From assembly GCA_023105745.1 (NCBI GenBank), contig JALGQZ010000013.1, positions 20,001,105-20,065,104 on the forward strand: 64,000 nucleotides of DNA. The letters are read 5' to 3'. The translations under genes were made by a program, and so were the position numbers. This document shows positions 1 to 10,542 of the stretch, piece by piece. The number at the start of each line of letters is the position of its first letter. Positions within the stretch are counted from its first letter, which is position 1. A model generated the notes under the pieces. That model made no database searches and was not told the origin of the DNA. It saw nothing but the letters and a program-made list of their open reading frames with translations. Source of the DNA: Austropuccinia psidii (taxonomy: Eukaryota > Basidiomycota > Pucciniomycetes > Pucciniales > Sphaerophragmiaceae).

Positions 1-648
1 AGAACTGTTTGTGGGGATTGTATTGGCTGATGGGATGTTTTTGATTGCAAAATAGGTACCAATAATGATTCTTGAGGGGAATCTTCAAATAGAGCTCTGT
101 CAAGTGATGTGTTTTGAAAAGGAAGAGAATCAGGAATAATGAGAGTATTTTTGGAAAGACTTTTCTCTTCGATTCTTTCTGATCTGTGAAAAAGGGTATT
201 TTGATTGGTTTGGGTGGGGGAGGGGACTTGGGGGTGGTCATTCCTTGCGGATATGGGAGAATTGGGATTATACTTGGGTCTGTAGAAGTTTGAATGATAA
301 AGATTTGTTGTATTTGAAGTAGCAGCTGTTTAATGAAGAAAGAAAGTTCAGAAAAGAAAATAATATTGATTTTTTAACATATCACACCTCACAAATTGAT
401 TCTTCTGAGTGAAACCTCTACCTTTAAACTTCTGGGGAAGGACTTCTGAATGTATTTTTGGAAGGGAAGGTTTGTCCTCTCAATGACAAATCTGCTTCAA
501 GTGAAAAATATGTGGATATTTCAAGTTTTTGAGGAGTTGCTTTCAAAAAATTTGATTTCAAATTAGATGTTTGATTGGATTTATAAGAAACAGCCTTTCC
601 AGGAAGGTTTAGACTAATTTTGGTAGCTTCATGGTCCATTTTCTTCAC
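1..648 (-). CDS. Partial spliced gene, unknown product, runs off the left edge
   Basis: Reading the minus strand, an open frame of 108 codons runs from 325 to the window edge without a stop. It begins just after a good acceptor (TTAAACAG, AG at 327-326). The peptide is rich in Ser, Pro, Asn and Gln (for example PSPTQTNQNT and SKTSHQPIQSPQ), so it looks disordered. A second open stretch upstream, 648-424 (MDHEATKISLNLPGKA...), is probably the preceding exon. The best donor (GTAGAG, near 417) sits just after an in-frame TAA, so the join needs another donor or a 1-nt indel. No family is recognised. It could be a host regulatory protein or an old pseudogene. The length of open frame in AT-rich DNA is the main support. 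Confidence 0.35.
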
Positions 649-3600
649 TTGATGTTCAATAAATGTTTGTTTTTAAGTCTGATATTTGAAAGGTACTTGA
701 ATTTTATTTCATAAATATTTTTTTATGCTTTTTCTTGAAAGTGGGAATGGTTTGGGCACTTTCAAGGTGGTGTATTATGAGGGATTCTATGTTGGTGAAT
801 ATCAGTCTCAATTTAGAAGGATGGGTATTTGAAAATTTTACGCTCACCAGAGAAATCTGCCATTATGAAGATTAGAAGGCTGTTTGAATGGAACTTGGCT
901 TTAAAAGTATACTAATACAATGGCTATAATGAGTAGCCAAAAAATAAATATAAATTGAATTTTGTGGGCGGCAAAGTCAAAGCCTGATCAGGAGGGTCAA
1001 GGGCAAAAAATAAGAAGTATTAACATAAAGAATTAAAGTTTTATGTTCATCTTTGGAAATTGACACTTGTTTAAGGTTAATTCAATCATTGAAAACTCTA
1101 AGTTGTGTCAAACACTTTTTAGGGTTTCTTTGATTTTTAAATGGAATTGTTTCAGGTATCCATGTTTTATTACATGCCCTAAAAAAGTCTATTAAATCTT
1201 AATATTGTAATGAAACAGGTTTCATCTCAACATGAAACCTGTCCATTAAAAATATGTTCTGTAGTTTTTAAGAAAGTATGAATTTTTTATACATTATTTA
1301 ATATATGTTAAATCACAAAACACACAGTTGTTTGTTGAGAATTGCAACATGAGTCCAATATTGGTAAAAAATACCAGCATTGGTATTAATACAAAATTGC
1401 TAAATTGAGAATTGATTGATATTTTTTTAAAAAAAACATATCAATATTCTTCAAAAAAAGAAGAAAAATGTAATTTTTTTATATAAAATTAATGTTGGGG
1501 AGTTTTTTGTTTGTTTAAAATACAAAGGAGATTATGTTGAAGGTTGAAACAAAAAAAAGAAGTAAATATACTTATTGTTTTGGATAAAGCATGTGGCTCC
1601 ATCCAGTAATAATATGATTTTTGAGGATTGTCAAAAATCATAATATATTGCAGTAACCACCACCAATCAGTGGTTACTGCAATAACACCCATTGTCAACT
1701 GTGGCAGTCAACAATGGATTAACTGGCTCTTTCACTTTTTATCAAGCATTATGTGATTGGAAAATAGTGAAACCTCTGCTTATGTAAGATTGTCAATTAT
1801 CATTGACAATCTTACATAAACAGACAGTCAAGGATTGGCTCCGGCCCCTGCAGTAAAATGCATCGTTTACAATGCTTGTAGAAGTGGTTAGACATCTCAG
1901 AACTAACTACTTATAATTGAGAGCTCTTAGAGCTCATACTTCTATTTGTAATGTCCAAATGTTGCCACTTCAAAACATACTTTGTTTTGAAATTAATTTA
2001 AATTTTCCATTTTTATTTTTCAAAATGTCATGCAGATATTTCAGTGCCAAAAAAAATCAAATGTTTCTTGTACAATTAGAAGGTATTTCACAATCATTGA
2101 GTTTTTAACATTAAGAAATGGAGTTTTGAGCCTGGGCCAAAGTCAAAATTCAAATTGAATTAGTTTTTTACATTATAATTTTCAAATTTATTGATAATTT
2201 GAAAGTTAAAACCCAAAATGCATTATAAAGAAAGAAAAGAATCTTTTTAACAACATTTAATCTGCACTTATTTGGCCAATAATTCAAAAAATAACCCAAG
2301 TTGGACGTTTTTTCTTTGTTTGCTTACCAGTTATGCCTTGGTGTGGATAATCCCCAAAATGGCTTTCTAATACTCTTTCAATCCTTGGTGAGTGGGTGTT
2401 CGGCCACACGCTGGCCTAGTTTTGCAAAAACAAATCAAATAACCTTTGGAAATGAACTTCAAACTTGAGTGTTTTTGGAAATTGGTAGGAGAGGTGTTCT
2501 GAAGCTGTTTTTACACAAACATTTTGTATTTCAAACTTAAAGTGGGGATATCCCCCCAACCAAAGATATTCTAAAGCTTTCATTTTTGACTTAATTATAA
2601 TTAAGTTTTTATATGTTATTTTCAAAATCATTTCCAAATTAAATATGTGGGTATTCCGAGTCATCACTGGAATATCTGATCCAATTTATAATATTAAGTA
2701 TAAAATTAAACATAGTATCTTCAATTTGCATAATTGAAAATTGAGAAATTTCATCCAAAAAGTTCCAAATTGGCAAACACAATTTTCAAAAAAATGAGCA
2801 AGTCTATTGGAATATATATATATATGCGTTAAAGAAATGGTGTGGAGGTAGCCTGGAACTCATCTTGAAATAATTTGCCCATAAGGCCAAAGTCATTTTC
2901 AATTGGTTTCAAAGGTGTCTGAAAGTGGAATCTTTTTCCTTACCCTCCCAAATTTAGCTTACCTGAATTCGTTTGAAAAATATTTTGTGACTATAGCCCT
3001 CATTCATATTAATATATATATATGAATCTATATATATGTAATACAATTGATTATCACAGCCCACCTTCATCATTGTTTTTTCATGTAAAGTAAAATCTTC
3101 AAGATCTGCCTCTTGGAAGCAACTATTTCATCATTTAATTTTGACCTTTAAGTTTCAATTAAGCTGGAATGATAGTTAAATATTTTTCAAACAGACCCTT
3201 ATGATCTTTACTGAAATTTTATCATTTAAAAATCCAGCTTATTCTATGCAGTTATGTAATTCATTAACGATCCACCACTGAAAAAAAAAATTGATTTCAT
3301 CAAATTTACCAATAATATTCCATTAAGTTTACCAATTTTCCCCTCTCAAATATATACTACCTGCCTTTCAACATCCAATTTGGTTCAAAGGTTTATCAAA
3401 ACCCTAATTCATTTGAATATTCAACTGATTCAATGTTGGGAAAGTGAGTATTCAATTATTACAGAGAGAGAAGAAAAATCATCCCCATTCATAATTTATG
3501 AAATATCATTAACCTGTTGGATCAGATTCGTCATTAACAAATTATTATCTTCTTTGCAACTAACCTAAATTAATAAAGCTGATATAATCATCAAGCTGAT

Positions 3601-3930
3601 TTGAAAAGTAAATCTCTCAAAAATTTCTGGAAGACCACTTTAAGAGGGCAAGCAAGATTTAAGTTCATTTAGTATTCTCATTGTAATATGAATAACTCAT
3701 TTTTATGCACCTAATCTTTATTCCATTCAAAACTGAATTTTTAGCTCCAGAAACATCTACCAGCCCCACAGAAGTTCCTCTTCCTCCAGAAAATCCAAAC
3801 TCATACCATGCAGCTGCCCTTATGATTCTTGGTCAATATTGCAAGAAAAAAGAAAAAAAGAAAAATTCACAAGTATCACATGGTCTATCAAGACATGCTA
3901 GAAACTAGAGTAATCCATGTGCAAATACAG
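649..3930. other. AT-rich intergenic stretch, no gene seen
   Basis: Only short open frames without protein-like composition occur here. There are alternating TA runs near 2812-2824 and 3010-3040, poly-A/T tracts, and several perfect hairpins listed separately. An 11-bp inverted repeat (ACAGGTTTCAT at 1215 with its complement at 1232) lies apart from the main hairpin cluster. Nothing else can be supported. Confidence 0.6.
1613..1819. repeat. Cluster of four consecutive hairpins
   Basis: Four inverted repeats follow one another within about 210 bp. Arms are 1613-1624 with 1631-1642 (12 bp, perfect), 1647-1660 with 1670-1683 (14 bp, perfect), 1689-1701 with 1705-1717 (13 bp, two central mismatches), and 1780-1797 with 1802-1819 (18 bp, perfect, 4-nt loop). 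A degenerate foldback element or a remnant of a larger palindrome is possible. No coding frame explains it. Confidence 0.6.
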
Positions 3931-3932
3931 GA

Positions 3933-4115
3933 TTGGCCAGATCAAATTTGGATTGCGTTGAGGCTGTGTTGGGAACCCAACCCCCCTCCTTCTTACTTCT
4001 AACTTCACCCACTGAAGCAGATATTCAAAGGTTTGAGAACCACTTTGCAGCTTTAACAGATAAATACCCAGTCCAAATGAAAGTCTCTTTGGATTCAGTT
4101 GAAAGGGCATATGGA
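3933..4115 (+). pseudogene. 5' part of a decayed gene, interrupted by solo LTR D2
   Basis: An open frame of protein-like composition (LTSPTEADIQRFENHF, DKYPVQMKVSLDSVERAYG) runs into the LTR inserted at 4116. If the LTR and one copy of its 5-bp target duplication (ATGGA) are removed, the frame continues in phase at 10543 (NLIVNEKKFIQKFSLNKMDV). This shows the LTR landed inside a coding sequence. A preceding exon may lie at 3705-3850 (PETSTSPTEVPLPPENPNS). The family is not recognised. Confidence 0.4.
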
Positions 4116-4652
4116 TGTCAGGCTGAGTCTATGAAGAGGTTAGAATAAAAGTATTTACAACCTAAACTATGACTGTGACATGGATAATACTGATGAAGAA
4201 GGTTTTTAAATAAAATAGAAGGGCTTTATAAAAAGATATTAGTAGTGGTGAGTGCTGTTGAAAGCCCCAGGTGCTGCTTTATCAATTGGATTATTATAAT
4301 ACAGTCTACATTAATTAAAATTATAATTATACCTGATTATTTACCCCTTTATTGAATCAACTATCAGGTATTGAAGTATCAAACTTCTTCTTTGTCTTTT
4401 TGACACCTCATGATTGTGGCTATGGGATATTATCCCACTGGAAAGGTGTATTGACCCAATTGTAGGATTTTAACCTTTAATCTGCTATAAATTTGTGGGT
4501 TTTTGAGATCTCAAGGTCAATATTGCTTCATTGTGTAGCCCTGGAAAATATTTACACAATAGTTCTGTAAGGTGTGGATATGAAACTTTGATCAAAAATC
4601 AAGTACTTTTCCTGTCCTCAAAATTTGTATAAGGTAAAAATCAATTAAAAAA

Positions 4653-4760
4653 GGGTGTTGGTAAACACACGTAAGCTTTTAGTAAAAACACGTAAGCTCT
4701 TACGTGTTTTTACTAAAAACTTACGTGTTTTTACCAATTTATGGTAAAAACACGTAAGTG
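4653..4760. repeat. Left terminal repeat region of the MULE, iterated ACACGTAAG motif
   Basis: After the terminal 24 bp, the motif ACACGTAAG or its complement CTTACGTGT recurs five times in about 90 bp, in both orientations. The right end has six such copies, one of them degenerate. Clustered subterminal motifs usually bind the transposase. That role is inferred here. Confidence 0.75.
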
Positions 4761-4948
4761 ACCTTAATTTTCAAAAAAAATTCCTCAGGCTCAGTTTTGA
4801 GGTTTTTTTTAATTTTTTTTTGCCATATTTTTCCCGACTTGGCATGTCAATAACCACAAATTTTTTCAAAATTTTTTTTTTTGCCAAATTTGACAAATTT
4901 GGCCAATATGCCAAAATGGCATATTTTTTTCAAAAATTCATTTAAAAT

Positions 4949-5262
4949 CTTCCCACTTATGAATTTCCTTCATTTTTTTTTTAAAATAAAGGGTTCAATG
5001 TGAAGAATAAAGAACCAGAATGCCATAATTTTGGAAATTTTTTTGGGTGGGACAAGTGAAGGCGCAAAAAGAGTTTTTTTTTCAAATGTTTTTTCCCGTC
5101 ATTGTAATATGCCTATTTTTAAAAAGTGAATTTAATAACTTCCCACTTATGAATTTCCTTCATTTTCTTTTTAAATTAAAGGGTTCAATCTGGACAATAA
5201 AGAACCAGAAGCTCATGAATTGGGAAAATTTTTTGGGTGGGACCACAAGTGAAGGCGCAATG
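4949..5262. repeat. Tandem duplication of about 190 bp in the 3' region of the MULE
   Basis: Two imperfect direct copies start with CTTCCCACTTATGAATTTCC at 4949 and 5139, an offset of 190 bp. They end with GGTGGGAC..AAGTGAAGGCGCAA near 5072 and 5261. The copies lie between the gene's stop and the left terminus and have no coding potential. Confidence 0.75.
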
Positions 5263-5422
5263 GGTGTTTTTTTTAACTGTTTTTTTTCTTGTGTGTAATA
5301 TGACTATTTTCAAGTACAAAACTTCCACATGTTTGATAAAAAAGGAGACTGAGGTGGGATTTAAGCAATAAAAATGACTGAGGAGGGGGATAATTGGCAT
5401 AAATTGTATATACAAAAATCAT

Positions 5423-8400
5423 TCAATCAGAATCAACCTCCAAAATAGTGGGTTTTTTCTGAGAGGGGGGAGGAAGATTGGACAAATACAACATTCTGTG
5501 TTTCTTAAATTTATCAGCCCACCCCAGGGCTTGTTTTTGGGCATGAATCTCCCAGTTCACAGTAATGGGGGGGACTGGATAAACTTTAGAAATGATGATG
5601 TCCAATGGAACAAAATGAGCACAACTATTCAAGAAGCAGATGAAAATGGGGGATTATCATTGGGAGGACAGAAATAAGGCAAAAAGGAAAAAGATTGGGC
5701 TGTGGAATAAAAGAAAACTGGTCTTTTATACTTATTTGCAATTGGATCCCCCATGTCAGGCATGGACATCCACTTGCTTTTTGGAGCCTGGCCAACATCT
5801 TCATACCATTCAATTCTTTCCAAATAAGAGGATACTGGGGGAATTAAGGTGTTCATGGCTTCATAAAGGTCTTGATTTTGGTGAATTTCTTCAGCCAAGT
5901 CACCTCTGACATCAGCCCATTGATCTTGAGTCTTGTAAATGAAGTGGGATACTGTTCTGTAGCCACAGTTTCCATCACCCTGGACATTGATGGCCTTGAA
6001 GGTGTATTTCAATATAAACTTGGGCAAGTCTTCTGAGCCAGTTATCTGATAACATAGGTTCAAAAATTGAATAAATATCAAAATAAACAACATAAAATTA
6101 CATTAAAAAGAATCAGAAACTCACAAACAGCTTGGAGCATTCATCACTTGTGTGATAGTTGCTTTGACAATGCTCACAGGTCAGGTCAATTGCATCATAG
6201 ATATTCAAACTGGTGGCAGGCTTGTGTGATTTTCTTTGTGATGTTTTGCTTCCAATTGCCAATCTTCTGGACCTTCTAAGGGTTACTTCTGATTTATTTA
6301 ATTCAGTTGCTGAGGGTAGTGAATCTGATGAACTGATGGATTTAGATAATGAGTCCTCAGAATCTTCAGAATCTTCAGATGAGTCCACTTCCATAATTGG
6401 AGAGGGGACATTTGACTGGGATCTGGATGTTGTTGTGCTGGTCACTTTTGATGGGGGTCTTCCTCTTCTCTTGGTTTGACTCTCAATGATTTCAAATCTT
6501 GAAGGTTCTCTTTTGTTTTTATTCTTGGCTCCTTGGGGTCTTCCACGGATATTCTTGCATTCTAGAGGGTCTTCATAATATTGATCATCCTCTTGACTCT
6601 TGGGAATTTGATCAAATGGGACTTTTCCAGTCAAAACATCTTGAAAATGTTGGAGTATTGGGGTGATTTCTGCCATTGGTCTTTGAAACAGGTCTTCCCC
6701 AATGTCTTCAAATATTTTCTTGGCTTCATTATTTCTTTCTTTTTCAACACTTTGATCATCACCTTGAAAACCAGTCTGAGAAGAATATGACAAGTAAAAT
6801 CAGTTAATAAGAAAAAAATAATAACAAGAAATTAAAAAACCCTCACAGGCAAATTCAAATGCCACTGAGGATGGAAGTCTGATAATTCAAGCCTTTGGCT
6901 CTTGGCAAATGCCTTTTGGGTCTTATGCTTGCAAGGAATGCCTTTATAATTGTTGTATTTGTTGGTGCATTTTTCATTTGGAGGAAATTTTGTTTTGAAA
7001 TTTTCAAAGGCAATCTGAAGAGCATAATGAGACACCTTGCCATTGAGGGCACAGATGTGTGGAGGAAAATTCTTGACATGGACAATCATTTCTTTGGAGA
7101 TTCTGTTGATAATTTCAATAAATTGTTTTCTGAATGCCATGTGGAGTGCCCTGACTACCTCCAGGAGAGTACCAGTGGACTTTTGTAGCCAAAGTTTAAC
7201 CATGGCATGGGCACCTTCAACTCTGGAGGTGGAGCCCACACCCAGGTGGCAATGGTGGTTTGTCCAGGCTGGCACATAATGCTCCTTTAGAGGAAGCCAA
7301 GTATTTTCCAAATACTGCAAGACCTCAGCATTTTTAACTTGCTTTTGAAGCTTCTTACAGTTTTCTTTGAAAGACTTTTCAGTGGGTGAATACATAAGCT
7401 GAGAAAAGAATCCCAAAGTCATTAATAAAGACAATAATAAGAAAAAAAGTGAAATAAAATGACATAAAATGAAGAAGTATATTACTTGATTCCAAAGGCC
7501 CATAAAATTTTCAAAATCAGTTCCATGACCAATTTTCTTCATGCAATGAGCAGATACATCCTTGTTGATGTGCCAAATGCATAGCATGCCTTTGGAGTCT
7601 GGGAAGAGCTTCTTAAGAGAGTTTTTCAAGGCCAGATCCCTGTCAATAACAATAACTGGGGGGGGAACAAGATTGGTGTTGTTGAGGACCTTTTCAATGT
7701 ATTGATTTAATGCCCAATTATATGAAGTTTCATTTTCATTCTTCATCAAACAAAAAGCCCCAGAAAAGGTCTTATTTGTTGAGCTGAATCCAACAATATG
7801 AAAAAGAGGCATTTTGTACTTATTGGTTTTATAAGTACAATCCATAAGAATGACATGAGGAAAGCCATGAAGAAGTTTTATGGACAGGGGGTGAGTGAAA
7901 AACAAGGAGGTAATGTGTCCCTCAGAATCCCTTGCAGAGGACCAAACAAAATTTTCTTCTTTGAGAGTGTCAATAAGAGCATCAATGGGCCTTCTGCCTT
8001 GCAGTTTGTCTTTCTTTATTTTCTTGACTTGGTTATAAATGTCTTGAAGGATTACAGGCCTGTCAGACTCCCTCTGGCTGCATAATTGGGCCTGAATTTG
8101 CCTTGGCATGAGCAGTGATTCAGACATTTGAGCAATTTGGGATGTTTCTTGCTCATTGAATTTCCTGAAAGCAGGATGTGCCATGATATTTTCAGTGGCA
8201 TCATGGCTATGTTCAGGATTTTTGACTTTAAGAGTCCAAGTGGTGCTCTTGGCATATTTCCTGGCATAAAGTCTAAAAGGACAGTCAAGCTTTCTTGAGG
8301 TGACTGTTTTGGAGGGGCTTTTGTTGGGATTTGGGGTGCCAGACCTATCACAACATATTTCAATTTGGTTGTGGGTCATATTGGACCTCAAGGTGGACAC

Positions 8401-8470
8401 AGCATACCCCTGAGCCCTGGCAACATTATGCACATGTTGCCAAAGAAGCTCAAGGGTCTGAAATTCACCT
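5423..8470 (-). CDS. MULE transposase with AT-hooks and a C-terminal OTU-like protease domain
   Basis: Transposase, acting in the nucleus on the element ends. The N-terminal region resembles FAR1/GCM-WRKY zinc fingers (ICCDRSG, DCPFRLYARK, EHSHDA). A DDE core follows: D in LMDCTYK (about 7841), D in VIVIDRDLALKN (about 7645), E in TSRVEGAHAMVK (about 7217), with the CIWH motif between them. Next come two AT-hook-like motifs (IRGRPQGAKNK, KRRGRPPSK), an acidic Ser-rich stretch and a Cys/His cluster (CEHCQSNYHTSDEC). The C-terminus carries the OTU signature GDGNCGYR (catalytic Cys near 5966) and CAHFVPL (His near 5616). Introns, all phase 0: 7399-7485 (87 nt, readable in frame but hydrophobic and AT-rich), 6776-6846 and 6046-6124. 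A 1-nt frameshift in a C-run near 5650 separates the OTU Cys from its His. The true start is upstream of 8433, because conserved residues (EGEFQTLELLWQHV) continue to about 8470. Confidence 0.85.
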
Positions 8471-8999
8471 TCAGTGGGGGGTTGGAGTATTTTTGAATGA
8501 AAAATATGTGTAAAAGTGAAAAAAAGGTGGGATTTGGGGATTTGGAATGGGGTAAGAACCTTTCGAAATGTGAAAAAGAGGTGAAAAAAGGTGTGAAAAA
8601 TGAACAGAAGGGGTTAAGAGTGAAAGAAAGTGGTTTAAATATGGGATTAATGGATGAGGGAAGGTAAAAAATTGGAAATTTGGAGGCTTGAAAGCAGGTT
8701 GTTGTGGTGGAAAATGCAGTCTTTGGGTGAAAAAAAGAAAAAAAAATGTGAAAAGCTTTGCAAAATGGCTTTGGTAATGCTGTTTTTCCAAAAAACAAAC
8801 AATGGTTTGGGGTGGGGATAATGTGGATTGTTGGGTCTTTGGGTTTTTTTTTTTTTGGGGGGGGGCTGGGCAAAAAAATTTGAAACAATTTGGAGTTAGA
8901 GAGGTTTTGTGGGGAAAAAACCTCTTTTGGGCATGTTTTGGCCCAATACAGGCATTGGTGTGTTTCATTTTTAATTAAAAATGGGCCCAGGGCACCCCT
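8471..8999. other. MULE promoter side, no gene
   Basis: This stretch lies between the transposase N-terminus and the right terminal repeats. On the minus strand it reads as Phe/Pro/Ser-rich low-complexity frames because it is made of A/G-rich and T/C-rich runs. It probably holds the promoter and 5' leader, but no motif can be assigned. Confidence 0.5.
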
Positions 9000-9125
9000 T
9001 ACGTGTTTTTACTAAAAACTTACGTGCTTTTACCAAATTATGGCCAAAACACGTAAGTTTTTAGAAAAAACACGTAAGCTCTTACGTGTTTTTACCAATT
9101 TGCTTACGTGTTTTTACCAATACCC
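9000..9125. repeat. Right terminal repeat region of the MULE
   Basis: Six copies of CTTACGTGT/ACACGTAAG (one as CTTACGTGC) in both orientations end at the terminal inverted repeat 9102-9125, which is followed at once by the TTAAAAAA target duplication. It mirrors the left end at 4653-4760. Confidence 0.8.
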
Positions 9126-10542
9126 TTAAAAAAAGTAAGAAATATTATTTTTAAGAGAAAACACGCCAATTTTATTGTTTATAACTTTGTTGGTATAAAA
9201 CAATAATATTATAAAAATCTATTGTTTTACCAACAATAAAAATTTATCCAAAAAATACTCTGCAAGAGATATTTTAAGGCTACAAAAGAAATTTCTTCAA
9301 GAGCAATTTCAATTGGAATTAATTGAGCAATGAACTGCAAGCAATTAATTAAAGAAAAAAGTCTTTAAAAAGAATATTAAAGAGAAAACACGCCCAAAAG
9401 TGACCAGAGTGAATTTGGAAACAAAGTGACAAAGTTTACAGTGATGAAAGATGCTTTAATTCACTTTTGGGGTGGTTCAGGGGTAAAAATGATTATAGAG
9501 TTACAAACAATGATTATAATGATTTTTTCACGTGGTTAAAAGGATTAAGATGATTTGAAAAGGGTGGTTGGAATCTTTTATTTATTGGTTTAACAGTGTT
9601 TAAACTAATTAATAAAAGGAAAAGATTCTAACATGAAGAGAAAAGTGGGGCAAAGAAGACATTCTTTTATAGCCACCAATTCTCTTACTCCAAAAGTAAA
9701 ATTTACTCTTGTCAGTCGTGAAAAACAGTCTGAAAACAGAAAAGTCAATTATGGCATCATTGAACCCTGGTTCAGACCAAAAAGGGCTGCTTTAAGCCAT
9801 TTTTAGCCATTTTTAGCCATTTTAGACCCTTAAATCAGCCATTACTATAGCAATACCAGGCCTAGAGCCTTCAAAACACGTCAGAATGTGTGTCAGAGGC
9901 GTAGAAACCAGTTTTTAATGTGGAACATCAAATATGGCAATGTTATTCCATGTAAAATTTTATGTTATTCAGATGTATGAGTTTCTCAGTATCTGTATGG
10001 AGATTGTTTGCTCCATAACTTTTGTTCCAGATGAGATATGGGGAAATGAATGAGACCATCAGATAGCCCTTATTGTTCTTTTTCAAAAATGACCCAACTT
10101 TAAATATCTAACACTAAAACTGTAGAAGTTAGATGAGAGGTGAATATTTTATTAACCTTTATTTGGCCTTACTTTTGTCATAACATCAATAGTTTTTGTG
10201 TTATCTCAATTTAGCTAGTACCATCGCATAGCCCTGACTTGGCGATTAAATTTGAATACCCATTTTCTGGAGTTAAGCCTCTTCCTCTGTATTTCAGATT
10301 AGAGGTGAAAATTAAGGTTTATTCTCAGCAACAACTTTGAGCAGAAATAACTGTGTTATTCTTTGTCCCATGAGGATGGGACTTGTATCTTTGCAAAGAG
10401 ATTAGTTTGCTCTTTCCTCTGATACCTTTTGAGATGGTTTGGCTTAGCTCCATGTTTTGGTGATATGTTGGCTTTACCATTGGCTTATGGTATTTGGCTT
10501 TAATGCTTGTTCTCTGGTTTTGAGTCACAGGCTGACAATGGA

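Larger units (their letters stand above)
4653..9125. mobile_element. Mutator-like DNA transposon (MULE), 4.47 kb
   Basis: The ends are inverted repeats of about 24 bp (left GGGTGTTGGTAAACACACG..., right ...TTTTTACCAATACCC). They are flanked by a target duplication of at least 8 bp, TTAAAAAA (4645-4652 and 9126-9133), as expected for Mutator-type elements (8-9 bp). The uninterrupted target is visible in the two other copies of the same LTR at about 15145 and 54085. The element carries one minus-strand multi-exon gene for a DDE transposase with a C-terminal OTU protease-like domain. It looks largely complete apart from one frameshift. Confidence 0.9.
4566..9920. mobile_element. Family-A LTR fragment, split by the MULE
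   Basis: The sequence 4566-4652 (TGTAAGGTGTGGATATGAAAC...) and 9126 to about 9912 together match the G4 LTRs (15058 onward, and 54008-54850). At the break the unoccupied sites read ATCAATTAAAAATAG followed by G(T/G)AAGAAAT, which confirms the MULE insertion point. The fragment stops near 9912, whereas the G4 copy continues about 970 bp further, so the right part is deleted. I find no clear right-hand copy of the left flank AGTTC. Confidence 0.75.
4116..10537. mobile_element. Solo LTR D2, itself interrupted by later insertions
   Basis: The left end TGTCAGGCTGAGTC and right end ...GTCACAGGCTGACA match the ends of solo LTR D1 (20127-21564). It is flanked by the 5-bp duplication ATGGA (4111-4115 and 10538-10542). 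The LTR proper is 4116-4565 plus about 9914-10537. The segment between is a family-A LTR fragment carrying a MULE. D2 lacks about 350 bp found in D1 (around 20397-20760). No internal retroelement genes of this family are present, so this is a solo LTR left by LTR-LTR recombination. It splits a plus-strand gene. Confidence 0.8.

Noticed and set aside
7399..7485. A hydrophobic 29-residue insertion in the MULE transposase (possible membrane segment)
   Set aside because: It is bounded by GTAATA and TTTCTCAG, is AT-rich, and interrupts the DDE core. It is an intron that happens to be a multiple of three without stops.
8388..8968. Two overlapping minus-strand open frames rich in Phe, Pro and Ser
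   Set aside because: They are produced by A/G- and T/C-rich runs in the MULE 5' region and have no motif. The transposase frame uses the same end of this DNA.
10325..10528. Minus-strand frame within LTR D2
   Set aside because: The matching sequence in D1 is not open over the same span, and LTR sequence explains it.
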